Shown: positions 37,398 to 45,671, counted from the stretch's first letter. The stretch: 64,000 nucleotides of DNA from Sphaerisporangium corydalis (GCF_025506355.1 NZ_JANZYP010000046.1:19254-83253); one strand, 5' to 3'. The notes: a model not told the origin generated them from the letters alone. A program made the numbers and translations.

Positions 37398-37531
37398 CCA
37401 CCCCATCCCTTCGCGCGCCCGCTGACCACCACGTCTGTTTGCGCGCCCGCTGACCCTCACGTCCGTTCGCGCGCCCGCTGACAACCACGTCCGTTCGCGT
37501 GCCCGCTGACCACCCCTTCCCTTCGCGGGGT
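37392..37531. repeat. 5 x 28-bp tandem repeat overlapping the DUF3618 stop codon
   Basis: Five contiguous 28-base units start at 37392, 37420, 37448, 37476 and 37504. Each begins CGCTGACMAYC and most end TTCGCGCGCC. The first unit contains the TGA stop of the DUF3618 gene, so later units repeat the gene's end without coding for it. Copies differ by two to seven bases. There are no spacers, so it is a minisatellite-type array, not a CRISPR. Confidence 0.85.
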
Positions 37532-37630
37532 CGAGACGCATTCATTGCCTGAGCTCGCGGTGTCGGTCGTTGGTTCGCCGGGGGCCGTGCAGCACGCTGG
37601 GGAGTTGTCCCCTTCGGCGATGGGTGTGGG

Positions 37631-38110
37631 ATGAGACGTTTCACGGGACGCGCGGCCCTCCTCGGCGTGATCGTGTTCACGCTCGCCGCGATCGGCCGCC
37701 CGGCCGTGTGGGCGGCTCCGTCCGGCGCCGCCGTGGCCGGCTCCGCGTCCGAGTCCGCGTCCGGATCCGCCTTTGCGTCCGGCTCCGCGTCCGCGCAGGA
37801 GGACTGGGTGCTACTGGCGATCAGCAAGGGCACCACGACCTGGCCGGTCGACCGGGTCGTGCTGCTGCGGTGTTCCCCCGTCGTCGGCGGCACCCATCCG
37901 CAGGCGAGCGCGGCCTGCGCGGTCCTCCGGCAGGTCGGGGGCGACCTGAGCCGGCTCAGGGGCCCGGCGGGCAGGGCGTGCACGTTCGACTACCGCCCGG
38001 TGACGGTGTCGGCGACCGGAAGGTGGGAAGGGCGGCCGATCTCGTTCGTGTCGACCTACGGCAACCCGTGCGTGATGATGCGCAACCTGGGCGTGGTGGC
38101 CGGCTTCTGA
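37631..38110 (+). CDS. Subtilisin-inhibitor-like (SSI family) secreted protein
   Basis: The 159-residue protein has a signal peptide (RAALLGVIVFTLAAIG), then a low-complexity Ser/Ala/Gly linker (ESASGSAFASGSASA), then an SSI domain of about 105 residues. All four SSI cysteines are present, in LLRCSPVVGGTHPQASAACA, RACTFDYRPVTVS and GNPCVMM, forming the two usual disulfides. Aligned with the reactive loop of Streptomyces inhibitors, P1 is the Phe in CTFDYRP, suggesting activity against subtilisin- or chymotrypsin-like proteases. The secreted S8 protease of this window is a possible target, but no link is shown. A 39-bp duplication covers the stop codon. Confidence 0.88.
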   Translation: MRRFTGRAALLGVIVFTLAAIGRPAVWAAPSGAAVAGSASESASGSAFASGSASAQEDWVLLAISKGTTTWPVDRVVLLRCSPVVGGTHPQASAACAVLRQVGGDLSRLRGPAGRACTFDYRPVTVSATGRWEGRPISFVSTYGNPCVMMRNLGVVAGF

Positions 38111-38161
38111 CCTCCGGCCGTCGCCCCCGCCGTGATGCCCGGCTTCTGACCTCCGGGCATC
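38101..38161. repeat. Duplicated 17-mer and hairpin at the end of the SSI gene
   Basis: CGGCTTCTGACCTCCGG occurs at 38101-38117 (including the stop codon) and again at 38140-38156, a period of 39. The second copy sits in a perfect 9-bp hairpin, GATGCCCGG / CCGGGCATC (38134-38161), which is the probable terminator. GCCGTGATGCCCGGC is also repeated at 38129 and near 38169. Confidence 0.65.
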
Positions 38162-38229
38162 GCCCTCAGCCGTGATGCCCGGCCGCGCCGCCGGTCCCTG
38201 TGCCGGCCCTGGGTCCGGGCCGGCCCCGA

Positions 38230-39417
38230 TCACAGGAAGGTCTTGCCCTCGCCTCGATAGGTCGGCACGGTCTCGACCACGCGGTCGCCCTCCACAAGGT
38301 GCAGCGCGTCGAAGCGTTCGCACAGCTCCCCGGCCTTGGCGTGGCGGAACCACACGCGGTCGCCGACGCGCAGGTCGTGGGCGGCCTGGCCGATCAGCGG
38401 CGTCTGCACCTCGCCCGCGCCCTCCCTGGAGTCGTACCGCAGCCCGGCGGGGAGGTAGGGCTGCGGCAGGCGGGACGCCCCGGGGGAGCCCGACGCGTGG
38501 TAGCCGCCGCCCAGGACGGTGACGACACCGGGGACGGGCCTGCGCACCACGGGGAGCGCGAACAGCGCGGCGGGGCTGCCGGTGACGCTCCGGTAGAAGT
38601 CGAACAGCCGGGGATGGTAGAAGCCCGACCCGGCGGCGATCTCGGTGATGGCCTTCTCCCGGGTGGTCTTCTCGACCGATCCCGTGCCGCCGCCGTTGAC
38701 GAACTCCAGGTCGGTGATCTGCCGGACGGCCCCGGCGATGCGTCCCCTGCGGATGGTCAGCTCGCGTTGTGACCGTGCCTGCATCCAGCGGATCACCTGG
38801 CCGTACGGGCCCGGCACGCGGTCGCCGACGCCGGCGATCTGCGCCTCGTAGGCCATCAGCCCGACCAGCCGGAACCCGGGGCGTTTGGCCATCTCGGCGG
38901 CCAGTTCCACGGCCTGGTCCGGCCGGCGGACCGGGGAGCGCAGCACCCCGGCGCGCACCTTGCCGGCCAGAGCCGTGAAGCCCGCGTCGATGTCCAGACA
39001 TATCCGGATCTCATGGCGGGACGGCACCCGGTCGACCGCCGCGTCGATGGCGTCGAGATGTTCCGAGCAGTCGGCCATGATCGTGATCTCCCGGGCCGCC
39101 CGCGCGTCGCCCGCCAGCTCGGCCAGCGCGGGCGCGCTGGCCGTCGGGTAGGCCACCAGGATGTCGGAGAACCCTTCGCGGGCCAGCCACAGCGCCTCGG
39201 GCAGCGTGAACGCCATGACCCCGGCGTACCCGTCCATGTCCAGGACGCGGCGCAGGACCGCGCGGCAGCGGATCGACTTGCTGGCCACCCGGATGGGCTT
39301 GCCCTTGGCACGACGGGCCATGGCGGCGCCGTTGGACCGGAGCGCGTCCAGGTCCAGGATCGCGAAGGGAGGATCCAAGTCCGCGGTGGCCCGGTCATAG
39401 CGCTGACGGTCGTCCAT
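38230..39417 (-). CDS. PLP enzyme of the alanine racemase / D-threonine aldolase fold
   Basis: The 395-residue protein has the alanine-racemase-type barrel. The PLP lysine is in RVASKSIRCRAVLRR, followed by MDGYAGVMAFTLPEALWLA and the substrate-side segments LVGLMAYEAQIAGVG and ELEFVNGGGTGS-like FVNGGGTGSVEKTTRE. The C-terminal half contains VLGGGYHASGSPGASRLPQP, found in the amino-acid deaminase/aldolase group rather than in biosynthetic Alr. It probably acts on a beta-hydroxy-D-amino acid or a D-amino acid. The ATG start is at 39417. No partner oxidoreductase is adjacent. Confidence 0.8.
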   Translation of the reverse strand: MDDRQRYDRATADLDPPFAILDLDALRSNGAAMARRAKGKPIRVASKSIRCRAVLRRVLDMDGYAGVMAFTLPEALWLAREGFSDILVAYPTASAPALAELAGDARAAREITIMADCSEHLDAIDAAVDRVPSRHEIRICLDIDAGFTALAGKVRAGVLRSPVRRPDQAVELAAEMAKRPGFRLVGLMAYEAQIAGVGDRVPGPYGQVIRWMQARSQRELTIRRGRIAGAVRQITDLEFVNGGGTGSVEKTTREKAITEIAAGSGFYHPRLFDFYRSVTGSPAALFALPVVRRPVPGVVTVLGGGYHASGSPGASRLPQPYLPAGLRYDSREGAGEVQTPLIGQAAHDLRVGDRVWFRHAKAGELCERFDALHLVEGDRVVETVPTYRGEGKTFL

Positions 39418-39450
39418 GAACAGCAGCTTAATCCGGCCGCGTAAATGAGC

Positions 39451-40944
39451 CTAGGTCATGTTAGTCGTGTCTCCCGCTCCTGCCTGGGGGGATGGCACGG
39501 GAGTCGCGCGATGGGACGGCACGGGGCTGGCGCGGGAACCCGGCCGGAACGCCAGACCGGCGGCGAGGCAGGCCACGGGGATGACGGGGACGACGTACCG
39601 GTGGTCGAACGCCGCGATCAGCGGGGGCAGGAGGAGAAGGGTCATCGCGACCGCCCACGGCAACAGGACCGGCCCGCCCAGCCGCCGCCACCGGACGAGC
39701 ACCCCCGCCAGACCGGCGAGCAGGATCACCGCCAGCAGCGGGCCCCGGACATAGCCCTGCTCCTGGTAGGCGCGCAACGCGCCGGCGAACGGCTCGACGA
39801 CCATGGTGTCGGCCCTGCGGCCCTGGTAGGCGGCGGTCAGCTCAGGCGCGCCGCGCCCCGACGAGGCGACGCTGTCGGTGAACGGTCTCACCGAGTCAGG
39901 GAAGACGTACGCGCTCTGCGGTCCCCTTACGGGATAGACCCGGCGGTTCCACTCGAAGCTCCACAAGGCGTCCCTGACGCCGGTCAGCAGGAAGTCGACC
40001 GGCTGCGCGAGGATCGCCTCCTTGGCGAACGCCCCCGCGAGCCGTTCCCGGTCGGCGTCCTTGCCGATCTTGGAGATCGGGGAGTCGGCGTCCCAGATGT
40101 AGGACGGGGGCGGGAGCCGTCGCCCGGGGGGCCCGGCCGGGCACAGGACCCGCTCCTCGCCGGCCGGTTTGATCTCGGCGCAGTCGGCGAAGCTCATGGT
40201 TCGCGCCCAGAGCCAGACGTTGCTCTGCCCGAGGCCGTAGCTCCCGTGCTCGGCGTGGTACCAGACCGCGTAGCCGCCGATGCCGACGGCGGCGGCCAGC
40301 CCGCAGGCGATCAGGACGCGCGGGCCGGCCCGCGCGAGCAGCAGGCACACGAGCACGACGACCAGCACCGGGAGGCCGACCGTGCGGGTGAGGGTCGCGC
40401 CCATCAGCAGCAGCCCGGCCGCGACGGCCGTCCATACCCCCGGCCGCTCCCGCCAGAGCAGCACCGTCACCGCGGCCGTAACCAGGGCGGTGAACAGCAG
40501 ATCGGCCATGACCAGGTGTTCGAGCTGGACCATGTGGACGTCGAGCAGCACCGGGACGGCCGCCAGCGTCGCGCCCCACCCAGGCAGGCCGGTGCGGCGG
40601 CGGAGCACCGCGTAGACGCAGGCCGCCATGCCGAGCCCGAGAAGGTGCTGCACGACCACGACCGCGCCGAAGCTCTCCAGCGGGCGGAGCGCCCACAGGA
40701 ACAGCGAGTAGCCGGAGGGGCGCGAGTCGAGGGGTTGCGGGTCGAGGGCCGCGTTGACGTACACGAAGGAGTCGGCCCAGAACCACAGGGCCGGACGGTA
40801 TCCGAGCACGGCGACCAGCCTGAGCGCCGCGCCCGCGGCCAGCGCGAGGAGGAACACCCAGTGTGCCCGCGCGAACGCGGGCCGGGCGACGGACACCTCC
40901 GCGCCTGTGGGGGCGACCATGTTCGGAGTCGTGCCCGGCAGCAC
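39451..40944 (-). CDS. GT39-like polyprenyl-phosphate-dependent membrane glycosyltransferase
   Basis: The 497-residue integral membrane protein has about ten hydrophobic segments. After the first helix comes a large loop with the acidic motif [19 protein letters not shown], the usual position of the catalytic Asp in GT-C enzymes of the mannosyltransferase (PMT/GT39) superfamily. A long C-terminal loop (about 250-390) holds several Trp and Cys residues and would face outside. Such enzymes transfer sugar from polyprenyl phosphate to protein or envelope polymer. The GTG at 40944 follows GAGGAGG. Two DnaA-box-like sequences lie upstream. Confidence 0.8.
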   Translation of the reverse strand: MLPGTTPNMVAPTGAEVSVARPAFARAHWVFLLALAAGAALRLVAVLGYRPALWFWADSFVYVNAALDPQPLDSRPSGYSLFLWALRPLESFGAVVVVQHLLGLGMAACVYAVLRRRTGLPGWGATLAAVPVLLDVHMVQLEHLVMADLLFTALVTAAVTVLLWRERPGVWTAVAAGLLLMGATLTRTVGLPVLVVVLVCLLLARAGPRVLIACGLAAAVGIGGYAVWYHAEHGSYGLGQSNVWLWARTMSFADCAEIKPAGEERVLCPAGPPGRRLPPPSYIWDADSPISKIGKDADRERLAGAFAKEAILAQPVDFLLTGVRDALWSFEWNRRVYPVRGPQSAYVFPDSVRPFTDSVASSGRGAPELTAAYQGRRADTMVVEPFAGALRAYQEQGYVRGPLLAVILLAGLAGVLVRWRRLGGPVLLPWAVAMTLLLLPPLIAAFDHRYVVPVIPVACLAAGLAFRPGSRASPVPSHRATPVPSPQAGAGDTTNMT

Positions 40945-41009
40945 CTGAACCTCCTCGGGGAGACGACAGGCAACTCATGCTAGGCGCCTCCCCCGACCCA
41001 CCGCGCCCT

Positions 41010-41048
41010 CTGTCCACAGCCCTGCCCCGGTCGGCCGCCTTGTCCACA
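41010..41048 (+). other. Pair of DnaA-box-like sequences
   Basis: CTGTCCACA (41010-41018) and TTGTCCACA (41040-41048) occur in the same orientation 30 bases apart, followed by the same GCCC. TTGTCCACA is the preferred DnaA box of actinomycetes. They lie in a 170-base gap between divergent genes. No AT-rich unwinding region is present, so this is not an origin. A third copy, TGTCCACAA, occurs on the minus strand near 49130. Confidence 0.35.
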
Positions 41049-41115
41049 GCCCCGCTCCCCGCCGACCCCGCTGCCCGGTCCGGGCGGCCGGTCCACCGCG
41101 GGCCTGGATCGCCGG

Positions 41116-42069
41116 TCAGGTGTGGGCGAAGGTGTGGCGGTAGCGGGTGGGGGTCGTGCCGAGGATCCGGGCGAAGTGGCGGCGGAGCATCGTGGCGGTG
41201 CCGAAGCCGCACCGCGTGGCCACCTGCTCGATCGACAGGTCCGTGGTCTCCAGGAGGCGCTGCGCCTCGGTCACCCGTTGCCGGATCAGCCACTGGGCCG
41301 GGGTGGCGCCGGTCTGCGAGACGAAGTCGCGGGCGAACGTGCGCGGCGCGCTCCGCGCGTGCCGGGCCAGGTCGGTGACGGTGAGCGGCAGGGAGAGGTG
41401 GCCTCGCGCCCATTCGAGGGTGGCGGTGACCGCCGACCGGCCGCCGGCCATCTGGGGGACCGGCCGTTCGACGAACTGGGCCTGACCGCCGTCGCGGTGC
41501 GCGGCGGTGACCATGCGGCGGGCGATCGTGTTGGCCACGGCCGCGCCGTGGGCCCGACGGACCAGCTCCAGGCACAGATCGACGCCGCCCGCCGTGCCGG
41601 CCGCGGTCCACACCCCGCCGTCCTCCATGAACAGCACGTCGGGGACGACGGTGACGCCAGGGTGGTCGCGGGCGAGTCGTTCGGTGAGCAGCCAGTGGGT
41701 GACGGCCCGGCGGCCTTCCAGGATGCCGGCCGCCGCGAGTACGAAGGCGCCCGAGCAGAGCGAGGCGATCGTCCCTCCGCCCGCGTGCGCGGCGCGCAGG
41801 GCCTCGATGATCGCGGCGGGCACGGGGGCGGAGGGGTCCTCGCGGCCGGGGGCCACGACCAGGTCCGCGCCGGCCAGCCCGTCGAGGCCGTGCGTGGCCT
41901 CGACCCGCGCGCCGGGATGCATCCGCACGGGCCTTCCGTCCACCGAGCAGCGGCGCAGCTCGAAGGCCGGCACCCCGCCGTCCGCGCGGTCCATGCCCCA
42001 GACCTCGGCCATGACCGCGTAGTCGAAGGCGCGCATGTCGTCGTAGATCAGGGCCGCCACCGTCCGCAT
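41116..42069 (-). CDS. GlxA-family regulator: DJ-1/PfpI domain plus AraC HTH
   Basis: The 317-residue protein has an N-terminal DJ-1/PfpI-type domain (AALIYDDMRAFDYAVMAEVW, with the nucleophile-elbow-like SLCSGAFVLAAAGIL) and a C-terminal AraC domain with two HTHs: LTVTDLARHARSAPRTFARD and LSIEQVATRCGFGTATMLRR. This is the layout of GlxA-type regulators, which sense small molecules. The ATG at 42069 is preferred; a start at 42087 is possible. It is divergent from an isochorismatase-family hydrolase with 71 bases between starts, so that gene is the probable target. Confidence 0.9.
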   Translation of the reverse strand: MRTVAALIYDDMRAFDYAVMAEVWGMDRADGGVPAFELRRCSVDGRPVRMHPGARVEATHGLDGLAGADLVVAPGREDPSAPVPAAIIEALRAAHAGGGTIASLCSGAFVLAAAGILEGRRAVTHWLLTERLARDHPGVTVVPDVLFMEDGGVWTAAGTAGGVDLCLELVRRAHGAAVANTIARRMVTAAHRDGGQAQFVERPVPQMAGGRSAVTATLEWARGHLSLPLTVTDLARHARSAPRTFARDFVSQTGATPAQWLIRQRVTEAQRLLETTDLSIEQVATRCGFGTATMLRRHFARILGTTPTRYRHTFAHT

Positions 42070-42140
42070 GGCAGGAATGTAGCGCACAATGACATTTCTG
42101 CCACTCGCCGGTGGACGCCGGGAGGCCGAGGCTGGTCGTC

Positions 42141-42731
42141 ATGAGCGAGATCGAGATCGACAAGAACGCCGCCCTGATCGTCATCGACGTCCAGGAGGGC
42201 TTCACGGATCCCTACTGGGGCCGCAGGGACAATCCCGCCGCCGAGGAGAACATCGCCGCGCTGATCCGCGAGTGGCGTGCGGAGCGGCGGCCGATCGTGA
42301 TCGTCCGGCACGATTCACGGACTCCGGGGTCGCCACTGCTGCCGGGCGCGCCGGGCAACGCGGTCAAGGATCTGGTGGCGGTGGCACTCGGGCCTGAGGC
42401 GCCCGACCTGTTCCTCACCAAGTCGGTCAACTCGGCGTTCTACGGCAGGCCGAACCTGGACGAATGGCTGCGCGGGCACGGGATCGGGCAGATCATCATC
42501 GTCGGGATGCAGACCAACATGTGCAACGAGACCACCGCCCGCATGGCGGGCAACCTGGGCTACCAGGTGCTGTACCCGATCGACGCCATGCACACCTTCG
42601 ACGCCACCGGCCCGGACGGCGAGGTGGTCACCGCCGAGGACCTCACCCGCGCCACCGCCGCCAGCCTCCACCACGGCGGCTTCGCCCAAGTAATCCACAC
42701 CACCGACCTCCTCACCACCTCCCCCTCCTGA
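42141..42731 (+). CDS. Isochorismatase-family cysteine hydrolase
   Basis: The 196-residue protein carries the family triad: Asp in LIVIDVQEGFTDPYWG, Lys in FLTKSVNSAFYG, and Cys in IVGMQTNMCNETTARMAG. The segment after the cysteine and the closing ATAASLHHGGFAQV are typical of the broad isochorismatase group, which includes nicotinamidase, carbamoylase and arylamidase enzymes. It lacks the nicotinamidase metal motif seen in the pncA homologue at 15.3 kb, so substrate differs. The start is the ATG at 42141. It is divergent from the GlxA regulator. Confidence 0.88.
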   Translation: MSEIEIDKNAALIVIDVQEGFTDPYWGRRDNPAAEENIAALIREWRAERRPIVIVRHDSRTPGSPLLPGAPGNAVKDLVAVALGPEAPDLFLTKSVNSAFYGRPNLDEWLRGHGIGQIIIVGMQTNMCNETTARMAGNLGYQVLYPIDAMHTFDATGPDGEVVTAEDLTRATAASLHHGGFAQVIHTTDLLTTSPS

Positions 42732-42798
42732 CTGTTTCCCTCACGACTGGGCCCGGCCGCCAGGAAGGGGACGCTGGGAATGGCGAAGAGAATCCCCG

Positions 42799-43044
42799 GC
42801 CCCGCCGCCAGGAATCACGCCCGCGTCGCCGGAGATCGCCGAACGGAACGGGTTCTCATACGCCGCCTACTTGGACGCGCAGCCCTACGGCCGTACCTCC
42901 AACGATCGCCGGTCGATCGCCGAGTTGGTCCGCGGGTTTGACGCACTCCGGGCCGAGGCCCTGCCGTTCAGTCAGTCACTCCGGCTAATAGAGGAAGCGG
43001 TGAACCGAATTGGCGCAAGATCTTCGCGGCGCACGTTGGTATAA
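42799..43044 (+). pseudogene. C-terminal remnant of an XRE/DUF5753 regulator
   Basis: An open frame without a start reads through SYAAYLDAQPYGRTSNDRRS and FDALRAEALPFSQSLRLIEE. This is the conserved C-terminal segment of HTH-XRE/DUF5753 proteins (the LRAEAL and SRxLI-type motifs). The N-terminal 200 or so codons, including the HTH, are missing, and no start or promoter lies upstream. The decayed gene still precedes DUF397, its usual partner. The frame ends at TAA 43042-43044, overlapping DUF397 by 35 bases. Confidence 0.7.
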
Positions 43045-43207
43045 GAGCAGTTTCAGCGCCGACCAAGGCGAGTGTGTCGAGGTGGCGTCGAACCTGCGCG
43101 GGGTTCTCGCGGTTCGTGACAGTAAGAACCTGGCCGGTCCGGTCCTGGTCGTGACGCCCGGCGAGTGGTCGGCGTTCCTGGCCGGTGTCAAGCACGGCAC
43201 CCTCTGA
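43010..43207 (+). CDS. DUF397 small protein
   Basis: The 65-residue protein matches DUF397: RWYKSSFSADQGECVEVAS, then VLAVRDSKNLAGPVLVVTPGEWSAFLAGVK. DUF397 proteins are small regulators nearly always paired with an XRE/DUF5753 gene in actinomycetes, resembling the BldB/WhiJ-type pairs involved in development. The TTG start follows GAGGAAGCGG, which lies inside the upstream remnant. Since the partner is decayed, it may now be an orphan or act with a paralogue elsewhere. Confidence 0.88.
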   Translation: MAQDLRGARWYKSSFSADQGECVEVASNLRGVLAVRDSKNLAGPVLVVTPGEWSAFLAGVKHGTL

Positions 43208-43349
43208 CCCGGGGCGAACCACCCCACCATCGACACCATGGTCCAGCGCCGGACGCTCGGTAATGGAGCGCCGTTGGCGCGCGCTTTTCTTTGGGCGGCG
43301 CTCGCCGTTGGTGGTCTTCGCCGACTCGCGAGCCGGGCGGTCGCGTGGG

Positions 43350-43391
43350 TGACAACCCCTGGTTGACTTGACAACCGGGGGTTGTCATAAT
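43350..43391 (+). promoter_or_regulatory. Promoter with tandem operators for a leaderless HTH gene
   Basis: TTGACT (43363-43368) and CATAAT (43386-43391) are spaced 17 bases apart, and the ATG at 43398 starts seven bases after the -10, so the mRNA is leaderless. A perfect inverted repeat TGACAACC-GGG-GGTTGTCA (43369-43387) lies between and over these elements. A second, slightly degenerate copy, TGACAACC-CCT-GGTTGACT, starts at 43350, 19 bases earlier. Tandem operators at this spacing suggest cooperative autorepression. Confidence 0.7.
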
Positions 43392-43397
43392 GGGGTC

Positions 43398-43637
43398 ATG
43401 GTCAAGCACATCGAATCGGCGGCGCACGCCGCACTCCTTGAGGAACTGAAGCGGGTTCGCGCGGCGGCGATCGAGCATACCCGCGCGGCGCGGGAGCTGT
43501 CCCGGCAGCGTCGCCGGCTCATCGACGCGATGCTGGCCGAGGGCTTCGCGCAAGCCGATCTGGCCAGGGAGCTGGGGGTGACCCGCCAGGCGATCCAGAA
43601 GATGGTCGCGGCCGGTCAGGACGGGCCGTCCCGGTGA
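43398..43637 (+). CDS. Small helix-turn-helix protein
   Basis: The 79-residue protein is mostly helical. A basic, coiled-coil-like N-terminal half (LEELKRVRAAAIEHTRAARE) precedes an HTH in FAQADLARELGVTRQAIQKM. It is too short for a ligand domain, so it probably acts as a simple dimeric repressor. The leaderless promoter with palindromic repeats just upstream implies autoregulation. An in-frame start at 43368 lies inside the operator and is rejected. Confidence 0.75.
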   Translation: MVKHIESAAHAALLEELKRVRAAAIEHTRAARELSRQRRRLIDAMLAEGFAQADLARELGVTRQAIQKMVAAGQDGPSR

Positions 43638-43771
43638 TTCCGACAGTGCGGGGCAGTGATCCCGACAGTGCGAGGTGGTCTACGGACTCCACGCGGTGGT
43701 CTACGGACACCTAGCGTTTGATGGGCTTGCTGTTCGTGGTGCGGTGATGTGGGTGGAAAGGGGAATGAAGC

Positions 43772-43799
43772 TTGCTGTGGTCGGTCAGGTATATAGGAT
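43772..43799 (+). promoter_or_regulatory. Candidate promoter of the 43.8 kb gene
   Basis: TTGCTG (43772-43777) and TAGGAT (43794-43799) have a 16-base spacer within a locally AT-rich stretch (TATATAGGAT). The distance to the ATG at 43836 is normal for a short leader. GTGAGGG just before the ATG could be the ribosome site. Confidence 0.4.
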
Positions 43800-43835
43800 C
43801 ATGGTGTCAGCACGTGCCACTCTCTAGTGAGGGTC

Positions 43836-44882
43836 ATGACAGCGGACATCGAGCCCAGGTCTCTCTCTGAGATCACCCAGGACATCGGGTGGAACATGTC
43901 CGATGTCGCCGTCCTTTCGGGGCTGGACGAGAGCACGGTCTGCCGGTTGTGGGACAAGGCCGGGTGGCTGGACCGGATCAGTGGCCGGTCGCTGCAGAGC
44001 CTCATGGCGTCGGTGCCGGGGATCGCCGAGTACTGCATGGAGCACTCCATCCTGAAGCGCCGCGACGAGCTCGTCGGGGAGTTACAGGCGGAAGGGCTGT
44101 CGGTCGACCTCGCGGCCCTGGAGACCTCCACCGTGGCGCAGCAGCATCTCCTGAACGCCCTGGAGGCCGCACTCCACATCGTCAGGAACGAGGCGACCCA
44201 GAAGGTCTCCTCGTTCCTCGCCCGTTTCTGGGGGCGGGAGCAGGACCGCGCGCTTGAGGCGCTGTACTCGACCGAGCGTGGCCACGGCCTGCTGAAGGAC
44301 CCGTGCAAACTCGTGGACTCCTCGATCGAGCTCGTCCCCCGGCTGAACCGCAAGACCTACTCGTTCCACTCCATCCTCGCGCTCAACATCCTGACCCACC
44401 AGGTCAGCAAGGTGACCGGGGCGCCGGTGATGGAACCGGCCCCCCAGGTCCCCGGGCGCCAGACCGCGTTCATGATGCGGGGCGTGGTGATGGGCCTGCT
44501 CATCAGCTCCAACGACCTCGACCTGGCCGAGAGGTACCGGCGCGAGCTCGACACGACGCCGGTGTACGCGGCCCTGGAGGAATGGTCGTTCCCCACCTAC
44601 ACGCACGACGGCCGGACGAGTTCCGACTTCGTCCTGCCCGCCTCACTGCTGCTGCGCAACACCGCGGCCGAGGTCCTGCGGGAGATATCAAGCTACAACG
44701 AGGCATACCTGTACTACCTGGCCTCGACCTATCTCCCGCTGGCCCTGCAACGCGACCTCACGTTCGGGTCGAGGATCGCCGACCTGACCTCGGCCCTCGA
44801 ACTGCGGGGAGCCGACTGCCGGGAGAGAAGGGCACGGGAGGCATGCGGCAAACTGGTGAGGCAGCTGAAGGGCATGCCCTGA
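43836..44882 (+). CDS. Putative DNA-binding regulator of unknown family
   Basis: The protein has 348 residues from the ATG at 43836. The N-terminal 65 residues look like an HTH: ITQDIGWNMSDVAVLSGLDE, then STVCRLWDKAGWLDRISGRS. The rest is helical, without a recognised ligand or catalytic motif; a conserved-looking block is KTYSFHSILALNILTHQVSK. The gene is less GC-rich than its neighbours and lies in an accessory region. It is followed after 24 bases by a methyltransferase gene. A role as regulator of the adjacent peptide operon is possible but unproven. Confidence 0.55.
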   Translation: MTADIEPRSLSEITQDIGWNMSDVAVLSGLDESTVCRLWDKAGWLDRISGRSLQSLMASVPGIAEYCMEHSILKRRDELVGELQAEGLSVDLAALETSTVAQQHLLNALEAALHIVRNEATQKVSSFLARFWGREQDRALEALYSTERGHGLLKDPCKLVDSSIELVPRLNRKTYSFHSILALNILTHQVSKVTGAPVMEPAPQVPGRQTAFMMRGVVMGLLISSNDLDLAERYRRELDTTPVYAALEEWSFPTYTHDGRTSSDFVLPASLLLRNTAAEVLREISSYNEAYLYYLASTYLPLALQRDLTFGSRIADLTSALELRGADCRERRAREACGKLVRQLKGMP

Positions 44883-44906
44883 TTCACGACGACGAAAGAG
44901 GAGGCA

Positions 44907-45671
44907 GTGGGGGAAGCGACCCGAGCCGCCGCGAAGCTCGCGCGCTCACGATGGGAGGCCAATGCGGAGTACTGGGTCCGGGTCATCCGGGAGCGCCGTG
45001 ACCGCTACCGCACCGAACTCACCGACACGGCCGTCCTGGACGCGATCGGGCCCTGCGCGGGACGGCGGGTCCTGGACGCGGGGTGCGGCGAGGGGTACCT
45101 CGCCCGGCATCTGGCGTCCTCGGGCGCCGACGTCGTGGGCGTCGACGCCTGCGAAGGGCTGATCGACGCGGCCAAGACGGTTCCGCACGACCCGACCGGA
45201 TCCCTGTCGTTCGCGCGGGCGAGCGTCGACGCGCTGCCCGTCGGGGACGGGGTGTTCGACCTGGTGGTGTGCAACCACGTGTTCAGCCACCTCCCGGACC
45301 CCTCGTGCGCGATCCACGAGTTCGGCCGGGTGCTGAAGAGCGGCGGGCGGCTGGTCATCCTCACGCTGCACCCGTGCTTCTACACCGAGAACTCCGAGCA
45401 CGGGGCGACGAGCAGCGTGCCGGCGTCGCGGTACTTCACGCCGCGCAGCGTCGACCAGCACTTCATGGTCGACGGGCTCGAATCACCGTCGGTGATCACC
45501 TCCTGGCTGCGCCCGCTGGAGTACTACTCCACGACGCTGCGCGAGGCGGGGTTCGTCATGACCGACCTGCGAGAGCCCCGCCCGACCGACGAGCAGCTCC
45601 GGGACGACCCCTGGTGGCGCGAGGGCTTCCCGGCCGCCCTGTTCATCCTCCTGGTGGCCGAGCGGCGATGA
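44907..45671 (+). CDS. Class I SAM-dependent methyltransferase
   Basis: The 254-residue protein has the SAM-binding motif VLDAGCGEGYLARHLA, motif II-like VVGVDACEGLIDAAK, and the post-I segment FDLVVCNHVFSHLPD. It belongs to the Methyltransf_11/25-type group acting on small molecules or peptides. The C-terminal half (FTPRSVDQHFMVDGLES) is a typical cap. The GTG at 44907 follows AGAGGAGG. It converges with the signal peptidase gene, overlapping by 29 bases. Since that operon makes a modified-peptide candidate, the methyltransferase could act on its product, but nothing in the sequence proves this. Confidence 0.85.
   Translation: MGEATRAAAKLARSRWEANAEYWVRVIRERRDRYRTELTDTAVLDAIGPCAGRRVLDAGCGEGYLARHLASSGADVVGVDACEGLIDAAKTVPHDPTGSLSFARASVDALPVGDGVFDLVVCNHVFSHLPDPSCAIHEFGRVLKSGGRLVILTLHPCFYTENSEHGATSSVPASRYFTPRSVDQHFMVDGLESPSVITSWLRPLEYYSTTLREAGFVMTDLREPRPTDEQLRDDPWWREGFPAALFILLVAERR

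Noticed and set aside
37392..37531. Possible CRISPR array
   Set aside because: The units are directly contiguous, with no unique spacers, and no cas genes are near.
41010..41048. Chromosomal origin at the DnaA-box pair
   Set aside because: Only two boxes, no AT-rich region, and no dnaA, dnaN or rpmH genes in the window.
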